Shown here: one piece after another, positions 1-9,400 of the stretch | Layout of the letters: each line of letters opens with the position of its first letter | Position numbering within the stretch: position 1 is the stretch's first letter | Assembly (NCBI GenBank): GCA_028565635.1 | Contig: JAOXYB010048070.1 | Coordinates: 1 to 12,061 of the forward strand | Source: Phoronis ovalis | Taxonomy: Eukaryota; Phoronida; Phoronidae | Direction: 5' to 3' | DNA length: 12,061 nucleotides | Position numbers and translations under genes: made by a program | The notes under the pieces: model-generated | Seen by the model: the letters and a program-made list of their open reading frames with translations, nothing else | Databases searched by the model: none | Told to the model about the DNA's origin: nothing

Positions 1-171
1 AATGTAAAAAAACAATAATGTTAAAAAAATATCCTACACATTGGATGGGCATTAGACATGACAAATGTCTTGTTAATCTTTGATTGCAGGGAATAGAAAC
101 TTAAATACAAACAAATTATAATTGTGCTAGCACTTGTTCACAGAAAATATATCACTTTGTACTCACTGCAG

Positions 172-316
172 GGTGCTGAGCCTGTTGAATTTACAGCTGT
201 GGAGTATTCAAGAGATAGTGTAGTGTACACGGCAACAAACAGTGGTCGTGTTGCAGCATGGGATACAAGGCATAACACATGCTTTATGCATTGGGAAGCA
301 GATTCTCATGAAATCA
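172..316 (+). CDS. WDR90: WDR90 exon A (first in window)
   Basis: This exon encodes the end of one WD40 blade (residues 1-48 of the partial protein; VVYTATNSGRVAAWDT) and leads into the next. I start it after CTGCAG at 169-171. The frame stays open upstream to about 124, so an earlier acceptor (CTAG at 127-130) adding about 14 residues is possible. The donor is GTAAGT at 317, and the exon ends in phase 1. Positions 1-171 look like intron. Intron 317-710 shows nothing recognisable. Confidence 0.75.
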
Positions 317-3300
317 GTAAGTATAGTTGACGCTTAACAGAAAAGACAACAGCCAGTTTTAGCTAGTTAATGCTAAATAAATGTTCTTAGTGATTGCTAT
401 TAGTAACTTACTGCAAGCTGTGGTGTATTTCATTTAATATGTAATCATCAGTAACAAAATGTTAAGAATTCTACAAGATTTTGCATTAATTTTTCTCATC
501 TTATCAGAATATCAGATTTCATTTGGCACTTCTAGCATGATCAGTAAACCAATAGCACACCGGTACTTCCTGCCATTGATCTTAACCATGTTTGTAAGTG
601 CCATTTGACATTGATTTTGCTTGTTTTAATGTGGATATGTACTAATTTATTATGCAACATTTTTGATTGCTACTTTATCCATGTATTATATCTATTTATA
701 ATAATTTTAGGTTTTATATGTGTTCGAAGTGGTCGCCTCCTTACTGGTAGCACTGGGCGTAATTTGCGACTTTGGTCCATTGTGGGTATTGGGGAAATGA
801 AACTACCTGGCGACCATAACAGTATGCGGAAAGGTGGCTTAATAATGGAGGATGAAATGTTGTTAGATGGTCGAGTGTCAAGTATGCAGTTTGACGAAAC
901 TATGGACATGGTAAGCTAAAGAAATTGATGCAAATTATTAAAAAATATTCATAATATTAAAAAAAATTATAAATGTCATCAATTTTCTTTTCTTTTCAAA
1001 TTTCTTGAAAATAGAAATTTCAAATTCTTAGGCAAAGCACTATGTGTCTATTGTATTCTTAACTTACTAGACGGCACCCGTGGTAAACCACAGATCTTGA
1101 TAGAGATGTAGGTCATGTAAGGCCGAGTTCAGACATGTTCACGTGACTCTCACAGGCAAAAAATAATGATGCAAGAGTTTCAAAAATGCCCCATTAAATA
1201 TGATGCCGTAGACCGATCGACCCCAAAATTTGACGAACCCGAGCCATTGTCGATACCTACAATGTGTGAAAAGATCATGATTCTACATGTAATACTTTTG
1301 AAGATATTTGGTGGAAAGAGTGACAGACAGACAGACAGACGGACACTTGAGATTTAGTAGTATAGATTTACCTGTTAACCATGCTGATGATTGTTTCTAG
1401 GGTGTTGTTGGTACAGAGTCTGGTACAATGTGGTACATTAATTGGGCTGACAGAACAAGTATAAGGCTTGTCTCAGGACATAGTGAAAAGGTAGAAAGTA
1501 CTCGACTTTTTTCTGATTCAATAAAACCATCCTAAACCCCTAGATAGATTGTGTTAGGTAAATATGTGTAACATTCTGCAAACATAATTGTGAATTAATG
1601 TGAAATGTATCCAAATTAGGTCATTTGTAAAACAGAAAGGTTTTAAACTTGCATACAAATCTTAATTCTATGATGGCAATGTCTGATGATGGTGGTAGAA
1701 AACTAAGTCAGGTGACTTTAATATGCTTTTCTCAATCTTGACACTTTGCATTTTTGTTTTAGGTGAATTGTATAGACTTTGCTAATAATGACTATTTTGC
1801 TACCGGTTCTAATGATGGTAGCCTGCGAGTGTGGTCTGTTAAAGACAGAGAACAAACATTACAGTTTCAAGTGGCTAATCAGGTGTGTTCATAATGTAAG
1901 ATTTTAGATGGTGTAACAACTTGTATTGCATAGTTGAGCATAAACTTGCTGCTGTTGCTGTGTGAGAGCAGAGTGTGATAATAGAGACTTAGAGAATATT
2001 GCCATGTAGTTTTAGCTATCTCACAATGAGCTTTAACTCATTATTTCGTTTCCTTTTTCTCCAGTAATGTTTAAAGGTATAAAAATAGGCAAATGGACTG
2101 TGTCCAAATGCAAAGAGATTGTCTAAACAGGCTTCATTGATAAAAGTTAATAACCTTAAAAGGATATGTGAATCTGATGTGTGTATGTCTTTAAAGGCAC
2201 CCTAGGATAGCTACGTTTTAATGCCATCTTTCTATATTATTGTCAACTTTTGTAGTCTTGCAACTGTTTGGAGTTCGAAAAGTTACCAAGTGAAGCACCA
2301 AAATCTACAGCTGTTGTTAGCAATTTGAAAGGAGCTCCAGTTATAGCGCACAAAGCTCGTGAAGGAATTCAGCTCCCTCATGTGGTTGCTGGATATAGTG
2401 ATGGTACCATCCGAATGTTTGACCTGAACAGAGTGGAAATGGTATTAAAGATGCATCCACATGCTGTAGCTGTAACAGCAATAACTTTTTCAAATGATGG
2501 TGAGCTTAAGTCGTATGATATGTCCAATGCTATATTATATTAATTTGGTTGAAAACTCTATCAACATGGCACAAATCTATAAATATATTATGCGATACAT
2601 GTAGTTGCATATTTACCTATACATCTATACCCACGTCAATTTATCTTTTGTAAGCATTGATTATTATCATTCCAGTCACTCTATTTTTCCTCAACTTATA
2701 TTTAACGTGCATGTAAAAAACACAAAAATAACAAAGAACTGAACAGAACAAAACTCTGCTTAAATTCAAAAAAAGTAGTGCTGGTAATAGTCTAATACTA
2801 ATGGAATAACATGTTTTCTTCTTGATAGGTCGCATGGTCTTCTCTGGTGGCTGTGATGGATTGGTTGCTGTCAGTAGCCCTACAACTGGTATGACGGTTA
2901 GAGTTATCAGTGATCACAAAGGGGCACCGATAACATGCTTTGATTCCACCATAGTACAGGTAATAAATTATGATTATACCCAGAAATTCCTACAAGAAAA
3001 ATTTGATATTTCTATTAACAGGCATAAATATATTACTTTTCTATAATTGTACAGTTTTATATCTTGTTCATTATTACTATGTATACTTTTCTATTTTTCT
3101 ATAAAACAATTATATAATGAAAAGGTTTTTTATAATAATGCCTAAAACATGTTTATGAAAAGAAATAAAATTGTTTATATTGTTCCATGATATCTCTTTT
3201 GATTACTAGTGTTCCTTGTGGAATACCAAATTGAAGGAGAAAGTATAATAATTATAGTAGAATATAGGCTGGTTGGTCAAAACTAGATGCAATGTAAAAA

Positions 3301-4998
3301 AAATAATATGAATTTTAGTATTACATTTAAATCTTTTCAAGAGAAGCCACATCTGATATATTTTTAAATGTTCATCAGGATGTAGATTTTGGAGTGGATG
3401 CTCCTCAGCTTTGGTTGTGCACAAGTGCTGATCGCAGGGTTAGTGTATGGTCAGCTGATTGGTCAAAAGACTTGTGTGAGCTTGTGGATTGGCTGTCGTT
3501 CCCTGCCCCTGCCTTCACGCCAGACGGTACTTTGATGAGGAAAGGCGACCCGGTAATGTTTCAGTCTTGCTGGATATGTTGTAGGGCACTTCTTAAATGT
3601 AAAAGTTCTTTTGTGACAAGTCTAACAGACATTGTAATGAGATTAAATTCACTGATAGCTATTTGTTATCTGGCACATAATTCCATACTGCAGGGTTTTC
3701 CTTGAACTAACTTAGTTCAAGTAGTCTTCTCGTAAATTATAGCACTTGAATTTTCGAGAAGGGTCACTGGCATATTTTACCTTACTAATCTTTCTGCAGT
3801 ATTTTAATTTGTCATGCTGTTATTTCAGACTTGTTACCAAGCACTACCTAGAAGTTTAGCAAGATTTTCGTTAGAACAACCAGACATAATTGTTTATGTT
3901 GGTTATGGTATGCACAGACAAGTACAGTTTTATAGTATATCTCAACGAAAGGTAGGTAACCTGTAATATTAATGGTTTATAGAAAAGCAGTAAATCACAA
4001 TTATAGTAAAATATATGTTTGGGCTTATTGAAAACCAACTCTACCCTAGAACTTAGACAACTATGCCTGTAATGACTAGAGGCAATAACACTGCAAACAG
4101 CCCGAGAGCCATTCATTGTTTGAAGCAATACTTTTTAAAATATCGCTGCAAACAAAAAGTATGATGATCATGTTAACATTAAATAGTCTTATTTATTATC
4201 AGGGAACAATTCGAAAAGAAGCAATCTGTTGTTTTATGTATTATCCCTATTACTGAAATGCTTTATGCTCTATTGATTGTATGCCTAAATGTGTTTGAAA
4301 TCGCTATATTCCATTAACATAAATGAAATCAGTCATAAAAAGCGCGGTATTTGCATGACACATTTATGTTGCAGACAGTATTTTTGCCAAAAGTCAGGTA
4401 TCCATATTCCTTAGTATTATCTTTTTTCAGGTGGTACGTACTGCTGCCTTGACACACTGGGCCCAGAGTTTGGATATTGCTCCCTCAGGAATATTAATGG
4501 CTGTGGGTATTAATGGTAAGTTGGTATGTGGCAGAGGGGGTGTTAATAGCAGACTGACTAGTGTTTTGATTTTTCATGAAGTCTTTGTATTTGGTTGTAT
4601 ATGATTTAATAAAAACAATGTTTGCCATTCTTATGTCTGATTACTAGATATTTAGAAATGTTTGAGCATAGGGTGTTTGGAATTTACAAAGTTATGAAAG
4701 CAATGGGAATGTTAATAAAAAAACTAGACAATGTGTGTTGAAAATGTTTTGCCTGGCACATGGAATGGCATGAACTTGTCATGATTGTGATATACCAAAA
4801 CAATTATAAGGTGTGTTTACAGCATACCTGTGTTTACTTCCAGAACATTTGTTGAAGCTGATGGATTATCATGAAGGAAGTTTTCAAGATTATGTTGGTC
4901 ACTGTGATAGTGTTAATGTGGTCAAATTCTCACCTGATGGAAAATATTTGTTCTCAGTTGGACACACAGAAATATTGGCATGGCGAATTTTAGTATGA
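172..4998 (+). CDS. WDR90: WDR90/POC16-like WD40 protein, C-terminal part (10 coding exons, 5' end outside window)
   Basis: The exons are 172-316, 711-910, 1401-1490, 1763-1882, 2256-2499, 2829-2959, 3379-3552, 3829-3951, 4431-4515 and 4844-4998. They total 1467 nt and join in one frame to 488 residues plus TGA, with GT-AG at every junction. The product is a string of about ten WD40 blades (for example SGRLLTGSTGRNLRLWS, ATGSNDGSLRVWS, CTSADRRVSVWSADW). Motifs remembered from vertebrate WDR90 recur in order: DMGVVGT, SGHSEKVN, VANQSC, LKMHPHAVA, SDHKGAPI, CELVDWLSFP and a final EILAWRI. WDR90/POC16 is known as a centriole and basal-body microtubule-wall protein needed for centriole integrity and cilia. 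Its N-terminal CFAP20-like (DUF667) domain would lie upstream of this window. Human WDR90 is about 1750 aa, so this is roughly the last quarter. The family assignment is firm. The first exon's left edge is less certain. Apart from the repeats listed separately, I see nothing in the introns. Confidence 0.9.
711..910 (+). CDS. WDR90: WDR90 exon B
   Basis: The acceptor is ataattttag at 701-710 and the donor is ATG|GTAAGC at 911. The exon encodes residues 49-115: a blade with SGRLLTGSTGRNLRLWS, an acidic linker, then DGRVSSMQFDETMDM, which starts the next blade. It starts with two bases completing a Ser codon and ends in phase 0. Confidence 0.88.
1069..1368 (+). mobile_element. Retroposon-like insertion with GACA-repeat 3' end, in a WDR90 intron
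   Basis: A block of about 300 bp with more CpG and GC than the flanking intron begins near ACTAGACGGCACCCGTGG. It ends with GACA units (1322-1345: four GACA, one GACG, one GACA) and a short tail reading TTTAGTAGTATAG. Ending in a short tandem repeat plus a fixed short tail is typical of SINEs and truncated RTE-like LINEs of invertebrates. No reverse transcriptase or other coding frame is intact, and I found no clear target-site duplication. Orientation and edges are therefore provisional. Confidence 0.5.
1322..1345 (+). repeat. GACA tetranucleotide microsatellite
   Basis: Six tandem 4-mers, five GACA and one GACG. It forms the 3' part of the retroposon-like insertion around it. Confidence 0.8.
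1401..1490 (+). CDS. WDR90: WDR90 exon C
   Basis: The acceptor is ttgtttctag and the donor is AAG|GTAGAAAGT, which is weaker than its neighbours. The 30 codons (residues 116-145) encode GVVGTESGTMWYINW and then LVSGHSEK, the blade connection typical of WDR90. Both ends are phase 0. Intron 1491-1762 shows nothing recognisable. Confidence 0.88.
1763..1882 (+). CDS. WDR90: WDR90 exon D
   Basis: The acceptor is tttttgttttag and the donor is CAG|GTGTGT. The 40 codons (residues 146-185) form one blade: VNCIDFANNDYFATGSNDG, then SLRVWSV, then FQVANQ. Both ends are phase 0. Intron 1883-2255 holds nothing I can identify. Confidence 0.9.
2256..2499 (+). CDS. WDR90: WDR90 exon E
   Basis: The acceptor is ttttgtag and the donor is GATG|GTGAGC. 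The 81 codons (residues 186-266) begin SCNCLEFEKLPSE, continue through VVAGYSDGTIRMFDL, and end in LKMHPHAVAVTAITFSND. The MHPHAVA stretch is a strong match to vertebrate WDR90. The exon ends in phase 1. Intron 2500-2828 is AT-rich with nothing recognised. Confidence 0.9.
2829..2959 (+). CDS. WDR90: WDR90 exon F
   Basis: The acceptor is cttgatag and the donor is CAG|GTAATA. Residues 267-310 include VFSGGCDGLVAVSSPTTG and VISDHKGAPITC, both close to human WDR90. The exon starts with two bases completing a Gly codon and ends in phase 0. Intron 2960-3378 is very AT-rich with nothing recognised. Confidence 0.9.
3379..3552 (+). CDS. WDR90: WDR90 exon G
   Basis: The acceptor is tgttcatcag and the donor is CCG|GTAATG. 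Residues 311-368 read DVDFGVDAPQLWLCTSADRR, then VSVWSADW, then CELVDWLSFPAPAFTPDG. The WSADW and CELVDWLSFP motifs are diagnostic of WDR90. Both ends are phase 0. Confidence 0.92.
3701..3721. repeat. Perfect 10-bp inverted repeat with 1-nt centre
   Basis: CTTGAACTAA at 3701-3710 and its exact reverse complement TTAGTTCAAG at 3712-3721 flank a single C. It lies in the WDR90 intron 3553-3828. Confidence 0.75.
3726..3761. repeat. 13-bp stem hairpin with 10-nt loop
   Basis: CTTCTCGTAAATT (3726-3738) pairs with AATTTTCGAGAAG (3749-3761), with one mismatch. It lies 4 nt after the preceding perfect palindrome in the same WDR90 intron. Confidence 0.7.
3829..3951 (+). CDS. WDR90: WDR90 exon H
   Basis: The acceptor is gttatttcag and the donor is AAG|GTAGGT. 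The 41 codons (residues 369-409) include DIIVYVGYGMHRQVQFYSIS, corresponding to the human blade with a VYKEVIIYNL-type segment. Both ends are phase 0. Intron 3952-4430 has no recognisable feature. Confidence 0.87.
4431..4515 (+). CDS. WDR90: WDR90 exon I
   Basis: The acceptor is cttttttcag and the donor is AATG|GTAAGT. Residues 410-437 (SLDIAPSGILMAVGIN) form the penultimate blade. The exon ends in phase 1. Intron 4516-4843 has no recognisable feature. Confidence 0.87.
4844..4998 (+). CDS. WDR90: WDR90 terminal coding exon
   Basis: The acceptor is tgtttacttccag. Residues 438-488 form the last WD40 blade (YVGHCDSVNVVKFSPDGKYL, then EILAWRI), and TGA follows three residues after the W. Human WDR90 likewise ends a few residues after EILVWEV, so this is the true C-terminus. 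Confidence 0.92.
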
Positions 4999-5460
4999 AA
5001 GCTGTGGAATTTCAGTGAATTACAACAATTACTGTGAACAGATTCTAGTAGGTTTCTCATATTGTTAGTATTGTCTGTTTTCCTTCAATGCATGAGTAAT
5101 AGAAGCAAGTCAGGCATTTATCATAATGATGTTTGTCGCACTTAAGTGGCTAATTGTGGATTACAACTAGCACCAGATTTTGGGAGAAATCGACAAGTAT
5201 CAGAGGACATACTAATTGGATTTTAGTAGCATACATAGTAAAATAATTTTGTTCTGCTGTGTAGTAATTTGTCACTTACGTGTTTGAGAAATCCCAAATG
5301 TGGTTTATAATGGTCAGTTGTACATAGTTCATGCTATACAATTTTAGAGATAATTATTAGTAGTAATATTATGGCATTACTCTGTATTTATAAACTTTGT
5401 CTGTCATAGCATGGTAAATTTTTGAGAATTGTTTTTTAATAAAATTTAATAATTTTTTTA
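4999..5460 (+). other. WDR90: WDR90 3' untranslated region
   Basis: This is AT-rich non-coding sequence between the stop codon and the first downstream AATAAA. The exact cleavage site cannot be read from sequence, so the right edge is approximate. I see no other gene here. Confidence 0.6.
5438..5443 (+). terminator. Poly(A) signal AATAAA of WDR90
   Basis: This is a canonical AATAAA, 440 bp after the WDR90 stop, inside an AT-rich run followed by a T stretch at 5453-5459. Confidence 0.6.
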
Positions 5461-5502
5461 ATATTTGCATAATTTAGTGTTAGTAATGATTTAAAAAAAC
5501 TT

Positions 5503-5508
5503 TTTATT
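5503..5508 (-). terminator. Poly(A) signal AATAAA of BRAT1
   Basis: TTTATT on the plus strand is AATAAA on the minus strand, about 150 bp after the BRAT1 stop. A T-rich stretch follows on the minus strand. This places the BRAT1 3' end next to the WDR90 3' end. Confidence 0.6.
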
Positions 5509-5657
5509 GCAATTACCAAATGTGGTCATCCAGATTTTGCAACAAGCTTCACACACTGAGAATGACAGAAAAATCAAAATACAGGTTACATCAAAACGAG
5601 AGTAAAACTTAATAGGGAGTGGGATGATTACATCACTGAGCTGAAGTGTTAAACTAT
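5509..5657 (-). other. BRAT1: BRAT1 3' untranslated region
   Basis: This is short non-coding sequence between the BRAT1 stop and its AATAAA. The transcript end is probably 10-30 bp beyond the signal and cannot be fixed from sequence. Confidence 0.55.
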
Positions 5658-6452
5658 TTAATAACAATCCACAAGTACATCGTCCTCTTTCTGCTTAACA
5701 ACAGCTAAAATATCATCAAGCAACAACATTGGATTTCTGTCATAATCATCAGTGGTACAAGAAAATTCCTTTAGCATTTCATTTAAATTTAGGGAACAAA
5801 GTTTGCTCATAATCTCTTCTTGATTATTTGGTATTAAATTGTTCTCGTTTGCCACTGTTCCAACTGTATGACATTTCTCATTCTTTCTGCAGTATGTTTC
5901 TTTTAAATGTAACAAAAGTTGACATGCCTTAGCCTTGACTGGCTGATCATAATCTTCTATGGCAGAAAACAGTGCAGAGAAACAACCAGTGCCAAACACA
6001 ATCATGAATCCCGATTCCGAATGAGGTAGATCTGATTCATTCTTGTAATTTGAACTGGTAGTGTCACTTCTTACATCTTGATTGCCACATTTTAATGGAA
6101 ATAAATCACTGTGTATTTCTTTATGATTAAGTATTGTTTCCTCGCTGAAAGCTGTTCCATTGCTCACTGCAGCAATAGCATAAGAAGGCAAAACTGTTGT
6201 TTTACAATCTTCTTTTGAGATTCCTCCTACTCTATTTTTTGAGATAACTTGTTCCCAAAACTTCAAGACCTCCATTTTAACTTCCCAATCAAAGTCTTGC
6301 ACAGCACAATGCATGGCCTTGTATATACATGGTAACATATCCTCACCTAAACATGTATTATAGAGAACAACAATGGCAGATGCAGCTGCACGCCTTGGAA
6401 ATGCTTCAGTATCAGTGCTTAAAATTAGCATCAAGTGGTCAAGAATCTGAGT
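5658..6452 (-). CDS. BRAT1: BRAT1 terminal coding exon 9
   Basis: The acceptor is tattttgtag; a second in-frame AG six bases on would drop two residues (Thr-Gln). Residues 570-833 hold TEAFPRRAAAS, DFDWEVKMEVL, a Ser/Asn-rich variable stretch (about 640-718), FSALFSAIEDYDQPVKAKAC, SLNLNEM, MLLLDDILA and the C-terminal VDCY. Human BRAT1 shows the same order and ends in DCY. Confidence 0.94.
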   Translation of the reverse strand, partial: TQILDHLMLILSTDTEAFPRRAAASAIVVLYNTCLGEDMLPCIYKAMHCAVQDFDWEVKMEVLKFWEQVISKNRVGGISKEDCKTTVLPSYAIAAVSNGTAFSEETILNHKEIHSDLFPLKCGNQDVRSDTTSSNYKNESDLPHSESGFMIVFGTGCFSALFSAIEDYDQPVKAKACQLLLHLKETYCRKNEKCHTVGTVANENNLIPNNQEEIMSKLCSLNLNEMLKEFSCTTDDYDRNPMLLLDDILAVVKQKEDDVLVDCY

Positions 6453-9400
6453 CTACAAAATAATGAAATATGCAAACTTAACTGTTAGTATAGACACTAC
6501 TTCAAAGTTAAACCTGTACATGCTTGACACTGTAAGCAAATTTTAGCCCAATTGGCTAAAACATGAATGGTGTAGTAACTACTATAAGGTAATATTTACA
6601 AGCACAGAAAGAATTACTTCCGATACTTAAATGTTAGTACGATAAATATATTAATATGTTGATTATACACAGTAGATTAATTTGTAACCTCAACATCAAA
6701 ATATTAATATATTGATGACAAATTAAAAATCAGAGTAGCTAAGCTAGATGTTGTAAACAAGTGGCAGCTACAATTGAATGAATAAAACCCTAGTGTAGTT
6801 ACGAAATTGAAGCTCCCTTTGGATTCCAAAATGTTATCTGGTAAGGCTGCATTCTAATACCTTAGTAATTGACACAGAATCAATTATAAGTTCCCATTTA
6901 GAGCAGCAGTTTATCCATTTACTCAGTGCTTGAATGCCACTTGCTCTCACATAACTTTCACCATCTTGTATTCCTCCCCACAGAACAGCACCTAACTTGT
7001 AGTCACACATCCACTTTACGATACTGTCATCTGTAAAAATTCATAAGTAAAATGTATGAGGAAAACAATCTATTGCTTCTTAATTTTGTACACTAATTAT
7101 ATCAAGAGAAAGTTCTTCAAAGGACAAATCTGTAATGAAGTTTTTAACAGACTATAATAATTATATAATTTTGTTGATATTGCAAAACATTTAAATATCT
7201 GCAGAAATATAAACATCAACTGTATATGAATATTTTTTATCAAATGTAAACATCACTAATTGGGGGGGGGGGGGGCCATTAGTGACAACTTATTCACACT
7301 ACACTTTGATTCAAATTTTGGGCAGTTTAATAAAAATAAGGTTATAAAAGTATACATTTTTGGAAAGATATTAACTTAAGGATTATGAAAAGTTACTTCA
7401 TTCATCTGTCACATGATTATGTAATTAGCAAGGAAGCCATTTTGGGTAAAAACTCACGTTTTGCAACATGTAAACTTTTAAAAAATATAACCCCCAACAT
7501 CCCTATAGATTCAAAGTTGAAACTTGGCGAAAATTAACTTCAAATTGAGATCTCCAAACTAAGGCATCTCAGATTTTGAAAATGTTTGTCATTAAAAGTT
7601 ATGACTTTCCAAAATTCAACTGCCAGAAGTTTTTCATTTTTTCTGACACTTGTATCTTTAGAAGCACATCATTTCAGAACTACTAAGAATTTGAGAAATA
7701 TGAGACATATTAGTAGAGTTCCTAGTTCAAAGTTAATTTTGGCCAAATTTTAGCTTTTTAGTTAGTATCTGCAGGGGTGTGGGAAGTTTATATTTAAAAA
7801 AACATGAGTTTTTACCCAAAATAGCCCCCTTACTGATTCCATAATCATGTGATAGATATTTAAGTAAAATAATTTTTCATAATCCTTAAGTTAATACCTT
7901 TCTAAAAATGTATACTTTTATTAATCTATTTAATATAATTCATTAAACTGCCCAAAATTCGACATGAAGTGTAAAGTGTGAATAACTTGTCCCGCCACGT
8001 TAATTAACTATTTATTAAACAATACGAATCATTCTAGCTTAGTATCATAAATTCAAAAAAAACAATTGAAGCTTTTTCTGTTTAAAAATAAAAAAAAAAA
8101 GGTGATTAGGCTTTTACAGCTATCAGCTGAGTAATAAAATTGAACTGTTTCTTTTTGAATCTTTCTAATCAGCACACTATTTGACAAATTTTTTCCCTAA
8201 AAAATAAACATAAAGCTAAATTACCTGATGCATAAGTAGATATGATCCCTAAAGTTTCCATCGTACTATCTCTTACTTCCCATCTTCTGTCGCATGATCT
8301 CTTTTTCACAGCATCAGCTAATATAGATAAAATACTCGCTATGTTACACATCTGAGAGTGCTTCAGTGGCACTGGTAATAAATTAGCTACACATTTCAAG
8401 ACTTTGTCTGTTACCTAAAAAAGAAGCGATACAATATTTTATACATTAAAATTGAATTCATAAAATAAGTTGTGTTCCATTATAAGCTGAGACAAGTAAA
8501 CCACATGGTATTGACATTCAATCATAATACATTAATTACAGGAAAACATTTACAAGTATTTATTAGTAACTGCCTTCTGAGGTGAAATTGTCATATTTTC
8601 TAAACATGCAAAACGCATATAAAGCACATTCTTCAAAGTTCAAAAAGATTCAAGACATGATTAGATAATGTACATAATTATATTTTACCCAGATATGAAA
8701 CAGACTTGCCTGATAATCAGTGAAAGAATCGTTCAGTATGCTGAGCAAACATATTATTATATTGCATATTACTGAGGCATCAGTCGTTTGTTGAATTTCT
8801 GAAATTACATGTTTTAGGTACATTATATTTATTCAGTATGATGTATGCATTATCTATTTTTTAATTAACATTATATTTACTAGTTAAACATCATACAAAA
8901 TAAGATATTTTTTTTAATTGTAAGACATTAAAATTTCTAATCTTTTGAATAATTGCAAGTGTAGTAGAAATACATAATTTTCTTACCACATTTTATACAA
9001 GTCAGCACAGATATAATTGCATTCAGAACCCTGGAGTTACTTCTGTCAATGGTATGGTGTAACAGAGTTTCCAGTTCTTGCAAACAGTGCAGCTGAGTGG
9101 ACTGAAGAAATGCAGAATACATGCACAATTATAAGAAATGGACACTGATTATATTACAATCAAGTCCAATTAAGGATGAAATCTTGGATAAACACCCTAA
9201 GAAATAAGGGTGAGCAATTGAATGTTTTCGTGGACGTCGACAAGATTTGATAAGTATCATCAGCTAACATATTAAGTGACTAATCAGGTATGAGTAGTTC
9301 ACAACACCTCTCAGAATTTACTAACTCATAATTACTTGAGTAAGATATATCACAGGGTTGCACTTTAATGCAAACATTAGTAAGAGAAAAGCTGATACCA

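Noticed and set aside
670-909. Minus-strand open frame of 79 codons opposite a WDR90 exon
   Set aside because: It is the shadow of the plus-strand exon, which has clean splice sites and a WD40 motif.
1322-1345. GACA repeats considered as a CRISPR-like array
   Set aside because: The units are contiguous 4-mers without spacers, so this is a microsatellite.
1166-1357. Plus-strand open frame of 63 codons within the intronic insertion
   Set aside because: It shows no protein motif, lies inside a non-coding retroposon-like block, and its end is GACA repeat.
2641-2835. Minus-strand open frame of 64 codons
   Set aside because: It is chance AT-rich intron sequence with no motif and no matching splice sites.
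3871-4128. Minus-strand open frame of 85 codons
   Set aside because: It overlaps WDR90 exon H and its intron, and has no domain or fitting splice pattern.
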